Shown in pieces: positions 1-8,831 of a stretch of DNA of 64,000 bases. Origin of the DNA: Oceaniglobus indicus (GTDB lineage: Bacteria > Pseudomonadota > Alphaproteobacteria > Rhodobacterales > Rhodobacteraceae); NCBI RefSeq assembly GCF_002751875.1, contig NZ_NMZM01000010.1:62001-126000 (forward strand), read 5' to 3'. Every line of letters starts with the position of its first letter. Positions within the stretch are counted from its first letter, which is position 1. A program made the position numbers and the translations under genes. The notes under the pieces were generated by a model. It saw only the letters and a list, made by a program, of their open reading frames with translations, made no database searches and had not been told where the DNA came from.

Positions 1-146
1 TCCACCAGGGCGTGGCCGAACGGCGCCGCCACGGTGTCATATCCTTCGGCGGCCAGAGAGGCGATCATCGCGCTGGTCGCCTGGCGTTCGGATTTCGGCA
101 CGGCCTGTCGCGGCTCGTATTTGCGTCGCATGGAATCGTGGGTCAT
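1..146 (-). CDS. transketolase, C-terminal subunit (partial, 5' end only)
   Basis: Only the first 48 codons are inside the window; the gene runs off the left edge. The visible N-terminus (MTHDSMRRKYEPRQ..., then a helix with AMIASLAAEGYDTVAAPFG) resembles the start of the second half of transketolases encoded as two genes. That half would carry the pyrimidine-binding and C-terminal domains and pair with the N-terminal subunit to make the thiamine-diphosphate enzyme of the non-oxidative pentose phosphate route. Its ATG overlaps the TGA of the upstream subunit gene (ATGA), so the two are translationally coupled. The identity rests mainly on the neighbour. Confidence 0.75.
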   Translation of the reverse strand, partial: MTHDSMRRKYEPRQAVPKSERQATSAMIASLAAEGYDTVAAPFGHALV

Positions 147-985
147 TCGGGCATCCCCGCATCCAGTGTCTCAAGGGCGCGGGCCCATTCGTCGGGGTCG
201 ACCCGGACGAAATGCGCGCTTTCGCGGGCCTCCAGGAAATCGACGCCCTTGCACATCAGCGTGTCGAAGATGATGACGCGGGGCCGGTCGCCCGGTTCGG
301 CGCGGGCGGCGTCCAGCGCCGCCACGACCGCGGCCATGTCGTTGCCATCCACCCGCTGCGTGTGCCACCCGAACGCGGCCCACTTGCCTTCCTCGGGCAC
401 GCGCGCCAAGGCTTCGGTCGCCTTGCCGTCGGCCTGCTGGTCGTTGAAATCGACCAGGCAGATCAGGTTGCCCAACCCGTGCTGCACCGCCGACATCGCC
501 GCCTCCCAGGTCGACCCCTCGCCCAACTCGCCGTCGGACATCAGGTTGTAGACGAAGGCGGGGTTGTCTTTCCGCTTCAGCCCCATGGCCATGCCCACGG
601 CGATGCCCAGGCCATGACCCAGCGATCCACCGGTGATCTCCATCCCCGGGGTATAGGACGCCATGCCCGACATCGGCATCCGGCTGTCGTCCATGCCGTA
701 TGTCTCAAGCTCGTCCTCGGGCAGGATGCCGGCCTCGATCAGCGCGGCGTAAAGCGCGATGGCATAATGGCCGATGGACAGCAGGAACCGGTCGCGCCCC
801 TCCCATTCGGGATCGTCGGGGCGATGGTTCAGCGCGTGGAAGAAGCTCGCCGCCAGCACATCGGCGATGCCCAGCGCCTGGCCGATATATCCCTGCCCCT
901 GCACCTCGCCCATGCGCAGCGCCTTGCGCCGGATGTTCCAGGCGCGCCGCTCAAGCGACATGTTGTCGAAACGTCTGTTGTCCAT
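143..985 (-). CDS. transketolase, N-terminal (thiamine diphosphate-binding) subunit
   Basis: A 280-residue protein matching the N-terminal half of transketolase. It carries a stretch beginning SDGELGEGSTWEAA followed about 25 residues later by DFNDQQ, the thiamine diphosphate and magnesium motif (here SDG rather than the textbook GDG). GGSLGHGLGIAVGMAMG and HYAIALYAALIEAG are also typical of the family. The start MDNRRFDNMSLE is chosen because the preceding in-frame residues are low-complexity and lack family similarity. It overlaps the C-terminal subunit gene by four bases, so this is one cistron pair. Split transketolases occur in many alphaproteobacteria; whether this one serves central metabolism or a specialised sugar pathway cannot be told here. 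Confidence 0.9.
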   Translation of the reverse strand: MDNRRFDNMSLERRAWNIRRKALRMGEVQGQGYIGQALGIADVLAASFFHALNHRPDDPEWEGRDRFLLSIGHYAIALYAALIEAGILPEDELETYGMDDSRMPMSGMASYTPGMEITGGSLGHGLGIAVGMAMGLKRKDNPAFVYNLMSDGELGEGSTWEAAMSAVQHGLGNLICLVDFNDQQADGKATEALARVPEEGKWAAFGWHTQRVDGNDMAAVVAALDAARAEPGDRPRVIIFDTLMCKGVDFLEARESAHFVRVDPDEWARALETLDAGMPE

Positions 986-1052
986 GGTCCCCTCCGCTGT
1001 CGCGGACCCTGCCACAGCGCGGGCACCGGGGCCAAGGTGCAAATGCCGCCTT

Positions 1053-1520
1053 TCAGGAGGCTTTCAAAACCTCGCGGATCGCGGGCACCTTTTTCGGCTT
1101 GTCGACCAGCGACAGCAGCATGTCGCGCAACTCGGGTTCGTCCACCCGGCGCGCGGCGCCCTTGACGCTGAACCATTTGCGCTTGCGTTCGTCACGTTCC
1201 TTCCACCGCTTCTTCAGCCGCTCGACAACCAGCGGATACAGACGCACCCGAATCGGCAGGGACGATCCATCGTCCAGCGTCTTGCGATAGCGGTAATCGC
1301 CCAGCGGCTCGGATCCGATGGCACCGACGGCGCCCGCTTCCTCGAGCGCTTCGATCTCGGCGGCGCGCCACGGCTTCTTGCCGTCCATCAGCCACCCCTT
1401 GGGCACGATCCACCGCCCGGTGCCGCGCGACGTCACCATCAGAACCCGCATCCGGCCCTCGTCGTCCCAACGCAGCGGCAGGGCGGCGATCTGTTTCTCG
1501 ATCCGCTCGCGTCGCGCCAT
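1053..1520 (-). CDS. NUDIX hydrolase, diphosphoinositol-polyphosphate-hydrolase-like type
   Basis: A 155-residue single-domain NUDIX protein. The Nudix box lies at residues 42-64 (GWLMDGKKPWRAAEIEALEE then AGA). It keeps the paired metal-binding glutamates (E57, E60, E61) and G63, but has Lys48 where the usual first Glu stands and Ile56 in place of the box arginine. WIVPKGW just ahead of the box is typical of the small bacterial relatives of diphosphoinositol polyphosphate hydrolases. The substrate is unknown, probably a nucleoside or polyphosphate diphosphate. The ATG overlaps the stop of the cotransporter gene (TGATG); a GTG one codon earlier is also possible. Confidence 0.85.
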   Translation of the reverse strand: MARRERIEKQIAALPLRWDDEGRMRVLMVTSRGTGRWIVPKGWLMDGKKPWRAAEIEALEEAGAVGAIGSEPLGDYRYRKTLDDGSSLPIRVRLYPLVVERLKKRWKERDERKRKWFSVKGAARRVDEPELRDMLLSLVDKPKKVPAIREVLKAS

Positions 1521-3175
1521 CACGTCGGCTCCGTCGCATCGGGGCTGAGGCGGCTGGACAGCAACGCCCCCGTTTCGCGGGCGATGGGATAGCCGACGCT
1601 GGAGAACGCCGTGTTGATCTGTTTCAGCGCGCGGATCGTTTCCTGGTGCAGGTTGCTGGTTTCGATACTTGCGGCGATACCGCTGCGCAGCCGGGCAAGA
1701 TGCCGCGTCTGAAGACGGGTTTCGGCGTCGCGCGCGCGGTCCTTCTCCTCGACCAGCTGGATCGCGGCATCGGCGTCGCCCGACATCAGCACGTTCAGCG
1801 CCAGCTGCGCGTTCGACAGGACGCGGTCGTGAAAATCCGACAGGTCACGCCAGCCTTCGTCGGAAAACCGCAAGCCTTCTTCATGCATCCGCCGCGCCAT
1901 GCCGACCAGGTTCGACGATACCTGATCGCCCGCGTCTTCCAGGTTGTTGGCAATGGTGGCGATGTCCATCGACCGGCGGGCCTGTCGTTTTGTCGGGCCT
2001 TCCTCGTGCAGGCGCGCGATATAGAGCTTTACGTCGAAATGCATGCGATCGACGTCAACCTCGCAATCGCGGATGTGATTTGCAATCGTATCATCCCACG
2101 AGCGGAACAGGCCCAGCGCCGGGGTCAGCATGGCATGCACCTGCTCGCCCATCTCCAGAACCTCGCGGGCGGCACAGCCCAGCGCGCGGTCCGGATCGCC
2201 GATAGCATCCCGGTCCAGCGCGCTGGGACGTTGCGGCCCCGACGGGGCACTGTCGGGCAGGACGGCCCGCGCCAGCCGGATCGCCGGGCGTGCCAGCGGC
2301 AGGCCGATGCACAACAGCAGCACGTTGAAGAGAACGTGGGCGTTCACCGCCTGGGTCGCGGCGGTGCTGCCCAGGGCGGTATAGGTGCCATCCCACAGGA
2401 TCAGGAACCCCAATCCGCCCAGCGCCCCGCCCCCCCGCAACAGCAGGTTGCCCAGCATCGCGCGGCGTGCGGTCCGCGGCGCAGACAGCGTCAGGATCAC
2501 GGGGATCATGGAGCCGCCGAAATTGGCCCCCAGCACCAGCGCCAGCGCGGCCGGGGCCGGCAGGAATCCGGCCGACGCCATGGTCACCACCAGCAACACC
2601 GTGGCCACGCTGGACGATGTCGCCAAGGCCAGCCCGGCGCCCAGAACGAAACTGCTGGCCATGTCGCGCCCCAGGTAGGCCGCGACGATATCGGCCCCGC
2701 CGCTGCCCTGAAGCGGCGCCGTCGCCGTCTTGATCATCACCAGCGATGTCAGGACCAACCCGATGCCGATGACGATGCGCCCGAACTGGCGGATCCGCTG
2801 TGACCGGCCCTTGAAGAAACAGACCGCGCCCAGCACGAACAGCACGGGCGTCAGCGCGGTCACCGGCGACAACAGGATGCGCGCCGCCAGCGCCGATCCG
2901 ACATCGGCCCCCAGAACGACGGCAAGACTGCTGACCACGGGCAGGGATCCGGTCGCGGCGAACCCGGCGACCAACATCGCCACCGCCGTCGAGCTTTGCA
3001 TCGCCAGCGCCGCGACGATGCCGCCCGCGGCGGCCGTCGGCAATTGTTCGGACGCCCGGCGCACCCCGATGCGCAGCGGACCGGCAAAGCCCCGCTCGAT
3101 CCCCGTGCGAACCAGGCGTATCGACCACAACAGCAAGGCCACGGCGCCGGCGAGACCGATGATCAATGCAATCAA
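1520..3175 (-). CDS. Na/Pi-cotransporter family protein with PhoU-like C-terminal domain
   Basis: A 551-residue inner-membrane protein. The first 310 or so residues hold two inverted Na/Pi-cotransporter repeats, each with its signature: AMQSSTAVAMLVAGFAATGSL near residue 60, and ATSSSVATVLLVV followed by LVLGANFGG in the second repeat. Residues from about 340 to the end are helical and charged like PhoU, including the NLEDAGDQVSSNL stretch. Such proteins are thought to move phosphate with sodium, and the PhoU-like tail may sense phosphate status. The start is a TTG preceded by AGGGA nine bases upstream. It is transcribed away from the DeoR/phn locus across a 229-base divergent region and is coupled to the NUDIX gene downstream. 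Confidence 0.9.
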   Translation of the reverse strand: MIALIIGLAGAVALLLWSIRLVRTGIERGFAGPLRIGVRRASEQLPTAAAGGIVAALAMQSSTAVAMLVAGFAATGSLPVVSSLAVVLGADVGSALAARILLSPVTALTPVLFVLGAVCFFKGRSQRIRQFGRIVIGIGLVLTSLVMIKTATAPLQGSGGADIVAAYLGRDMASSFVLGAGLALATSSSVATVLLVVTMASAGFLPAPAALALVLGANFGGSMIPVILTLSAPRTARRAMLGNLLLRGGGALGGLGFLILWDGTYTALGSTAATQAVNAHVLFNVLLLCIGLPLARPAIRLARAVLPDSAPSGPQRPSALDRDAIGDPDRALGCAAREVLEMGEQVHAMLTPALGLFRSWDDTIANHIRDCEVDVDRMHFDVKLYIARLHEEGPTKRQARRSMDIATIANNLEDAGDQVSSNLVGMARRMHEEGLRFSDEGWRDLSDFHDRVLSNAQLALNVLMSGDADAAIQLVEEKDRARDAETRLQTRHLARLRSGIAASIETSNLHQETIRALKQINTAFSSVGYPIARETGALLSSRLSPDATEPT

Positions 3176-3404
3176 CCGTTTGTTCCCTGTTTCATCATGT
3201 TGTCCCTTGGTGGACCCGCCTCGCGGTGCGGCGTGTCATGCGGCATCGTCCATCGGATCGCGGCCCGATGCAATTCCGGCAATTTCGTCTGATCCCACCA
3301 CCCTGATATGGAATATGCAACATTTATCCTTGCCAAAAGGTGACAAACCTCACACTTTCGAGATGAGATCACGCCTTTCGGCCGAATGTAGGAGTGCGCA
3401 CGCC

Positions 3405-4220
3405 TTGCAGACCGAACCCGCGCCACAAAAGCTGCGCAAGCACGAACGGCGGGAGCGGATCGTCATGGAGCTGCGTCTGCGCCCCCACGTCCGGGTGTCC
3501 GACCTGTCGCGCATGTTTGCCGTGTCGGCCGAAACCGTGCGCCGCGATCTGGCCCGCCTCAGCGCCGACGGCGTTCTGGACCTGGCCCATGGCGGCGCGT
3601 CGGCACGCACGCCGGGCCGGTATCCCACCCTGCACGAACGCGATTGCGAACGGCGCGAGGAACGCGAACGGATCGGCCAGCGCGCCGCGCATCTGGTCAA
3701 CCCCGGCGAAACGCTGATGATCGACTCGGGGTCCACCACGCTCCAGGTGGCGCGGTTCCTGGCCATCGACCGGATCCCGTGCACGGCCATCACCAACAGC
3801 TTCCCGGTCGCCATGGCACTGGGCCAGGGCGAAAACATCGACGTGATCGTCTGCCCGGGCGAATACCTGCCCGAGGAATCCGCCGTCACCGGCACCGACA
3901 CCACCGATTTCCTGGCGCGGCACAATGTCGACCGCTGCTTCATCGGCGCCTCGGGCCTGACGCGCGAGGGCCCATCGGAAACCGTGCGCGGGTTCGCCGC
4001 CGTCAAACGCGCCATGCTGCATCAGAGCGGGTTTTCCCATCTTCTGATTGACGGAGACAAGTTCGAGAGGACAGGATTGTCACGGATCGGACAGTTGTCC
4101 GATCTGACATCGGTGGTAAGCGATTGCGCCCCGCCCGAAAGGCTTGGTGAAGCGTTGTCACGCGCGAACGTCGAGGTGCTGATCGCCGAGCCGGATCAGT
4201 CCCTTCATGCCGCGCAATGA
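3405..4220 (+). CDS. DeoR/GlpR-family transcriptional regulator
   Basis: About 271 residues. An N-terminal DeoR helix-turn-helix (roughly residues 15-70, with VSDLSRMFAVSAETVRRDL and then LARLSADGVL) is followed by a sugar-phosphate-sensing DeoRC domain with IDSGSTT, ITNSFPVA, CPGEYLPEE and FIGASGL. Members usually repress catabolic or transport genes and are relieved by a phosphorylated metabolite. I prefer the TTG at 3405 because an AGGAG lies ten bases upstream; an ATG at 3363 would add 14 residues. It directly precedes the palindrome array and the phn genes on the same strand, so it probably controls them. Binding of this protein to that array is inference. Confidence 0.88.
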   Translation: MQTEPAPQKLRKHERRERIVMELRLRPHVRVSDLSRMFAVSAETVRRDLARLSADGVLDLAHGGASARTPGRYPTLHERDCERREERERIGQRAAHLVNPGETLMIDSGSTTLQVARFLAIDRIPCTAITNSFPVAMALGQGENIDVIVCPGEYLPEESAVTGTDTTDFLARHNVDRCFIGASGLTREGPSETVRGFAAVKRAMLHQSGFSHLLIDGDKFERTGLSRIGQLSDLTSVVSDCAPPERLGEALSRANVEVLIAEPDQSLHAAQ

Positions 4221-4247
4221 TGTTCGAAGGCGCCATCGGCGCGACGA

Positions 4248-4347
4248 GATATGCCTCTGGCATGACAAGACGGCGACATGCCTCTGGCATGATAAGGAAA
4301 CGATGTGCCCGCGGCATGACAAGAAACTGTGATGTGCCGCGGGCAGA
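4248..4347 (+). repeat. four tandem TGCC-N3-GGCA palindromes (candidate operator array)
   Basis: Four direct repeats start at 4248, 4275, 4302 and 4331, giving steps of 27, 27 and 29 bases. Each contains an 11-base palindrome: TGCCTCTGGCA at 4252 and 4279, TGCCCGCGGCA at 4306, and its reverse complement TGCCGCGGGCA at 4335. The first three are followed by TGACAAG or TGATAAG. The array fills the gap between the DeoR-type gene and phnD and ends about 60 bases before the phnD start, where a promoter or operator would be expected. The most likely reading is a multi-site operator for the adjacent regulator; an RNA-level role is possible. Confidence 0.7.
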
Positions 4348-4405
4348 ATGAAAAACGGGGGAAGCCACTCAAGGCACGCCCCGAAGACGTCAACGGGAGA
4401 TTGAC

Positions 4406-5383
4406 ATGACAGACCTGAAGAACCTTCTGCGGATGACCGGCGCTGCCGTGGCATTGTCGTTCGTCGGCCATGGCGCCGCGGCGCAGGATTGCCCGCGCGG
4501 TGATCTGGATGCCCGGTATTGCGATGCCGACGGCGACATGATCGCCGATATTCCCACGGATGAATCCGAACTGCTTGATCCCGATACCCTGATTTTCGCC
4601 TATACCCCGGTCGAGGATCCCGCCGTCTACAAGACCGCCTGGGCCGATTTCCTGACCTACCTGGAAGAAGCGACCGGCAAGGACATCGTGTTCTTCCCCG
4701 TCCAATCCAACGCCGCCCAGATCGAGGCGATGCGCTCGGGCCGCCTGCACATCGCGGGCTTCAACACCGGGTCCAACCCGCTGGCCGTGAACTGTGCCGG
4801 GTTCCGTCCGTTCACGATCATGGCGGCCGAAGACGGCACCTTCGGCTATGAGATGGAGATCATCACGCATCCCGATTCGGGCATCGAAACCCCCGCCGAC
4901 ATCAAGGGTCGGAAACTTGCCTTTACCGCCCCCACGTCGAATTCGGGGTTCAAGGCACCATCGGCGATCCTGAAGGCCGATTTCGGGCTGGAAGCGGACA
5001 AGGATTTCGAGCCGGTCTTCTCGGGCAAGCACGACAATTCGATCCTTGGCGTCGCCAACCAGGATTACGACGCCGCGGCCGTGGCCAACACGGTCATCAC
5101 CCGGATGATCGCCCGCGATGTGATCGAGGCCGATCAGGTCGTGTCGCTCTACAAGTCCGAAACCTTCCCGACCACCGGCTATGGCGTGGTTCACAACCTC
5201 AAGCCGGAACTGCAGGACAAGATCAGGGAGGCATTCTTCAGCTTCGACTGGGCCGGAACGTCCCTCGAGGAGGAATTCGGAAAAGGGGGGGAAACCCAGT
5301 TCATCGATATCAACTACAAGGATTTCTGGAACGTGATCCGCAAGATCGACGCGGCAAACGACGTCAGCTACGCCTGCGAGTGA
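4406..5383 (+). CDS. phnD: phosphate/phosphonate-type ABC transporter substrate-binding protein
   Basis: A 325-residue periplasmic binding protein of the PhnD family. It has an N-terminal signal peptide (about residues 1-26, ending GAAAQ), then an acidic cysteine-containing segment (CPRGDLDARYCDADGD), then the two-lobed fold with TPVEDP near the start and FTAPTSNSGF in the ligand-binding region. It should capture a phosphorus compound in the periplasm and deliver it to the two PhnE permeases and PhnC encoded next. A GGGAG lies nine bases before the ATG. It is the first gene after the palindrome array and is followed by a stem-loop. The ligand (phosphonate, phosphite or phosphate ester) cannot be read from sequence. 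Confidence 0.92.
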   Translation: MTDLKNLLRMTGAAVALSFVGHGAAAQDCPRGDLDARYCDADGDMIADIPTDESELLDPDTLIFAYTPVEDPAVYKTAWADFLTYLEEATGKDIVFFPVQSNAAQIEAMRSGRLHIAGFNTGSNPLAVNCAGFRPFTIMAAEDGTFGYEMEIITHPDSGIETPADIKGRKLAFTAPTSNSGFKAPSAILKADFGLEADKDFEPVFSGKHDNSILGVANQDYDAAAVANTVITRMIARDVIEADQVVSLYKSETFPTTGYGVVHNLKPELQDKIREAFFSFDWAGTSLEEEFGKGGETQFIDINYKDFWNVIRKIDAANDVSYACE

Positions 5384-5395
5384 TCGCGCCTTCGG

Positions 5396-5425
5396 GGGTG
5401 GCATCCGGCCGGATGCCGCCCTTTT
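5396..5425 (+). terminator. stem-loop with T-run between phnD and phnC (attenuator-like)
   Basis: The perfect palindrome GGCATCCGGCCGGATGCC (5400-5417), extended by GGG/CCC pairing on either side, is followed by TTTT. It sits 13 bases after the phnD stop and 25 bases before phnC. Such hairpins after binding-protein genes usually stop part of the transcripts or protect the upstream message, giving more binding protein than permease. Similar stem-loops follow the other two binding-protein genes in this window. Confidence 0.7.
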
Positions 5426-5449
5426 CCCTTCCTTGAACCGGGACGCCCC

Positions 5450-6244
5450 ATGCTGAAACTGAAGAAACTCGTGAAGACCTATCGCACGGGTGATCAGGCC
5501 CTCAAGGCCATTGACCTCGAAATTCCGGCCGGCCAGGTCCTGGCATTGATCGGGCCGTCGGGGGCGGGCAAGTCGACGATGATCCGCTGCATCAATCGCC
5601 TGGTCGAACCGACCTCGGGCGAGGTGTGGCTGGCCGAACGTGAGTTGACCCACCTGGGGTCGGGTGCGTTGCGGCGGGCCCGGCGCGAGATGGGCATGAT
5701 CTTTCAGGAATATGCGCTGGTCGAACGGCTGAGCGTGATGGAAAACGTGTTGTCGGGGCGGCTTGGCTATGTCGGGTTCTGGCGCAGTTTCCTGCGCCGG
5801 TATCCGCAAAGCGACGTGGACGAGGCGTTCCGCCTGCTGGATCGCGTCGGCCTGGTCCACATGGCCGACAAGCGGGCCGATGAATTGTCGGGCGGGCAAC
5901 GCCAGCGTGTCGGCATCTGCCGCGCCCTGATCCAGAACCCCAAGATCCTGCTGGTGGACGAACCCACCGCATCGCTGGACCCGAAGACCAGCCGCCAGAT
6001 CATGCGCCTGATCTGTGAATTGTGCGCCGAACGCGGACTGGCCGCGATCATCAACATCCACGATGTCGCGCTGGCCCAGCGTTTCGTGCAGCGCGTCGTC
6101 GGGCTGCGCGCCGGTGCCATCGAATTCGATGGCCCGCCCGAGGGTCTGACGCCCGACGTCCTGACCACGATCTATGGCGAAGAGGATTGGGAAGCCACCA
6201 TCGAGAAGGCGGAAGACGAAGACGAAATCGAGGCCGCAGAATGA
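5450..6244 (+). CDS. phnC: phosphonate/phosphate ABC transporter ATP-binding protein
   Basis: A 264-residue ATPase. Walker [10 protein letters not shown] is at residues 35-43, the signature LSGGQRQR near 148, and Walker B ILLVDEP near 170, followed by a switch histidine (NIHDVALAQ). Overall similarity and order fit PhnC, the cytoplasmic ATPase that powers PhnE. The acidic C-terminus ([13 protein letters not shown]) is a short extension. Its stop overlaps the start of the first permease gene (ATGA), so the two are translated together. Confidence 0.93.
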   Translation: MLKLKKLVKTYRTGDQALKAIDLEIPAGQVLALIGPSGAGKSTMIRCINRLVEPTSGEVWLAERELTHLGSGALRRARREMGMIFQEYALVERLSVMENVLSGRLGYVGFWRSFLRRYPQSDVDEAFRLLDRVGLVHMADKRADELSGGQRQRVGICRALIQNPKILLVDEPTASLDPKTSRQIMRLICELCAERGLAAIINIHDVALAQRFVQRVVGLRAGAIEFDGPPEGLTPDVLTTIYGEEDWEATIEKAEDEDEIEAAE

Positions 6245-7056
6245 GCGCCACAGAACTGGACACGCTGATCGGGCGCAAGTGGCGCAAGCCGCCGTTCGTG
6301 CGCAACGCGACGCTGCGCTGGGGTCTGACCGCCGGCTTTGTCATCTACCTGATCGCCGCCTACATGACGATCGAGGTGAACTGGTCGCGGGTCTATGAAG
6401 GGCTGGATCGCGGCGCGGCCTTCGTGATGGCGTTCATGTCGCCTGATTTCCTGACCCGCTGGGGCGATATCCGCGACGGGATGATCGAAAGCGTGGTGAT
6501 GACCGTGGCCGCCTCGGTGGTCGGCATCGCCATTTCGATCCCGATCGGCCTTGGTGCCGCGCGCAACATCGCACCGATGCCGGTCTACCTGATCTGTCGC
6601 GCGATCGTCGCGGTCAGCCGTGCGTTGCAGGAGATCATCGTCGCCATCCTGCTGGTCGCGATCTTTGGCTTCGGCCCGCTGGCCGGGTTCCTGACGCTGT
6701 CGTTCGCCACCATCGGGTTTTTGTCCAAACTGCTGGCCGAAGACATCGAAAGCATGGACAAGACCCAGGCCGAAGCAATTCGCGCCTCGGGCGCACGCTG
6801 GACCCAGTGGATCAACTATGGCGTCCAGCCCCAGGTCCTGCCGCGTCTGATCGGGCTGTCGATCTATCGCGTCGACATCAACTTTCGTGAGAGCGCGATT
6901 TTGGGCCTTGTCGGCGCCGGGGGCATCGGCGCGACCCTGAACACCGCCTTCGACCGCTATGAATACGACACGGCGGCGGCGATCCTGCTCATCATCATCG
7001 TCATCGTGATGGCGCTTGAATACATCTCGGGTATCATCCGGGCGAAGGTGCAATAA
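6241..7056 (+). CDS. phnE: phosphonate/phosphate ABC transporter permease PhnE (first)
   Basis: A 271-residue inner-membrane permease with about five or six hydrophobic helices and the EAA-type coupling loop [18 protein letters not shown] that contacts the ATPase, followed by [16 protein letters not shown] as in PhnE. The start ATG overlaps the phnC stop. The next gene encodes a second PhnE of the same length, so the transporter probably uses a heterodimeric channel. Confidence 0.92.
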   Translation: MSATELDTLIGRKWRKPPFVRNATLRWGLTAGFVIYLIAAYMTIEVNWSRVYEGLDRGAAFVMAFMSPDFLTRWGDIRDGMIESVVMTVAASVVGIAISIPIGLGAARNIAPMPVYLICRAIVAVSRALQEIIVAILLVAIFGFGPLAGFLTLSFATIGFLSKLLAEDIESMDKTQAEAIRASGARWTQWINYGVQPQVLPRLIGLSIYRVDINFRESAILGLVGAGGIGATLNTAFDRYEYDTAAAILLIIIVIVMALEYISGIIRAKVQ

Positions 7057-7871
7057 TGCCGGTTCTCACCACGGACAAGGGCGCGGTTTGGCGCCGTCGC
7101 ACCACGGGACAATCCCTGTTCCACTGGTTCATCTGGCTGGTCGGCATCGCGATCTTCGTCGTCTGCTGGCAGCAGATCTCCGAGGCGACGACGTGGTTCT
7201 TCGTCTGGGATGCACCGCGCATCGCCGGTGATATCTGGTCGCGCGCGACCCCGCCGAAATGGGACTATATCGCCCAACTGGGGCGGCCCATCTGGGACAC
7301 GCTGAACATCGCCACCCTGGGCACGATCATCGCCCTGTTCATGGCGATCCCGGTGGCTTTCCTGGCGGCGCGCAACACGACGCCGTCCAAGCTGTTCATC
7401 CGGCCCATCGCGCTGTTCATCATCGTGGCAACCCGGTCGATCAATTCGCTGATCTGGGCGCTTTTGCTGATCGCGATCATCGGGCCAGGCGTGTTTGCCG
7501 GGGTCATCGCCATTTCGATCCGCTCGGTCGGGTTCTGCGCCAAGCTGCTGTATGAGGCGATCGAGGAGATCCAGGAAAGCCAGGTCGAGGCGATCACCGC
7601 CACGGGCGCGTCCCGCTGGCAGGTCATGGCCTATGGCATCGTGCCACAGGTCCTGCCCGCGCTGGCCGGCATCGCCGTCTTCCGCTGGGACATCAACATC
7701 CGCGAATCCACCGTTCTGGGGCTGGTCGGCGCCGGGGGCATCGGATTGCAGCTTTCGGCATCGCTCAACGTGCTGGCCTGGCCGCAGGTCAGCCTGATCC
7801 TGCTGGTCATCCTTGCCGCCGTCGTGCTGGGCGAATGGGTGTCGGCCAAGGTGCGGGCGGCAATCATATGA
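7056..7871 (+). CDS. phnE: phosphonate/phosphate ABC transporter permease PhnE (second)
   Basis: A 271-residue PhnE paralogue with its own coupling loop (VEAITATGASRWQVMAYGIV) and the [16 protein letters not shown] segment. It starts within the stop of the first permease (TAATG), a typical coupled junction, and its own stop overlaps the HAD gene (ATGA). The two permeases share motifs but differ throughout, which points to old duplication and a heterodimer rather than redundant copies. Confidence 0.92.
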   Translation: MPVLTTDKGAVWRRRTTGQSLFHWFIWLVGIAIFVVCWQQISEATTWFFVWDAPRIAGDIWSRATPPKWDYIAQLGRPIWDTLNIATLGTIIALFMAIPVAFLAARNTTPSKLFIRPIALFIIVATRSINSLIWALLLIAIIGPGVFAGVIAISIRSVGFCAKLLYEAIEEIQESQVEAITATGASRWQVMAYGIVPQVLPALAGIAVFRWDINIRESTVLGLVGAGGIGLQLSASLNVLAWPQVSLILLVILAAVVLGEWVSAKVRAAII

Positions 7872-8776
7872 CACAGCTGGACACCAGGACCGCCTTTGAC
7901 GCCTATGAAGCGGTGCGCCACCGGCTGCCGGCCGCCCGCACCGGCAGTGCGCCGCCGGTTCACGCCGGGTCGCTGGCCGATATCGCCGACCGGTTCGATG
8001 TCTTCCTGCTGGATGCGTTCGGCGTGCTGAACATCGGCGAAACCGCCATTCCCGGCGTCGTCGAACGGGTGGCCGACCTGCGCGCCATGGGCAAACGGGT
8101 GCTGGTCGTGTCGAACGCCGCCGGCCTGCCCCATGCGGTGCTGATGGCGAAATACGCCCGGCTGGGGTATGATTTCACCCCGGACGACGTGGTGACCAGC
8201 CGCCGCACCCTTCTGGCCGCGCTGGCGGATGCGCCGCGCCGTCAATGGGGCCTGATGGCGACACGCAGTGCCGGACTGGCCGACCTGGAAAACCTGAACC
8301 TGACCTATCTCGAGGAGGATCCGGCCGTCTATGACGTGGTCGAGGGGTTCCTGATGGTCGGCGCGGCCGAGTGGGGCGAAGCGCGCCAGTCGTTGCTGGA
8401 GGACGCGCTGCGCAAACGGCCGCGCCCGGTCTGGGTGGCCAACCCCGACATCGTCGCGCCGCGCGAAACCGGGTTCTCGACCGAACCGGGTCATTTCGCC
8501 CATCGCCTGGCCGACCGGACCGGTGTCGCACCGGCGTTTTTCGGCAAGCCGTTCGGCAATATCTTCGACCTTGCATTCGCGCGGCTGGACGGAAATGTTG
8601 CGCGCGAGCGGGTTCTCATGGTCGGTGACAGCCTGCACACCGACATCCTGGGGGCCCAGGCGGCGGGCATCGCCTCGGCGCTGATCGCCGGATACGGGTT
8701 TTTCGCGGGCCACGATGCGGCGGCCCCGATCGCGACGTCGGGTATCGTGCCCGATTTCATTCTGGAACGTCCGTGA
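7868..8776 (+). CDS. HAD-superfamily class IIA hydrolase (phosphatase-like)
   Basis: A 302-residue HAD protein of the NagD-like IIA subclass. Motif I is LLDAFGVL with Asp49 as the expected nucleophile. Motif II is VVSNAAG, the lysine lies in GKPFGN, and the metal-binding acids are in MVGDSLHTDILGAQAAG. The position two residues after the nucleophile, normally a general-acid Asp, is Phe51; some alphaproteobacterial members are also non-acidic there. The gene overlaps phnE by four bases, so it is part of the transport operon and probably removes phosphate from the imported compound or a product of it. The substrate is unknown. Confidence 0.88.
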   Translation: MTQLDTRTAFDAYEAVRHRLPAARTGSAPPVHAGSLADIADRFDVFLLDAFGVLNIGETAIPGVVERVADLRAMGKRVLVVSNAAGLPHAVLMAKYARLGYDFTPDDVVTSRRTLLAALADAPRRQWGLMATRSAGLADLENLNLTYLEEDPAVYDVVEGFLMVGAAEWGEARQSLLEDALRKRPRPVWVANPDIVAPRETGFSTEPGHFAHRLADRTGVAPAFFGKPFGNIFDLAFARLDGNVARERVLMVGDSLHTDILGAQAAGIASALIAGYGFFAGHDAAAPIATSGIVPDFILERP

Positions 8777-8831
8777 CGGATCGTTAAGCTGTCGGACGGG
8801 AGAGATTCGCCAAAATCGCCGGGATTGTCAC

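Noticed and set aside
2730-3404. N-terminal extension of the DeoR-type regulator into the Na/Pi cotransporter region
   Set aside because: The frame stays open only because it is antisense to the cotransporter; the regulator domain and a ribosome site begin near 3390.
4205-6061. A 618-residue open frame on the minus strand opposite phnD and phnC
   Set aside because: It is the complement of strongly supported genes in GC-rich DNA; its translation is rich in Arg, Gly, His and Asp without any family motif.
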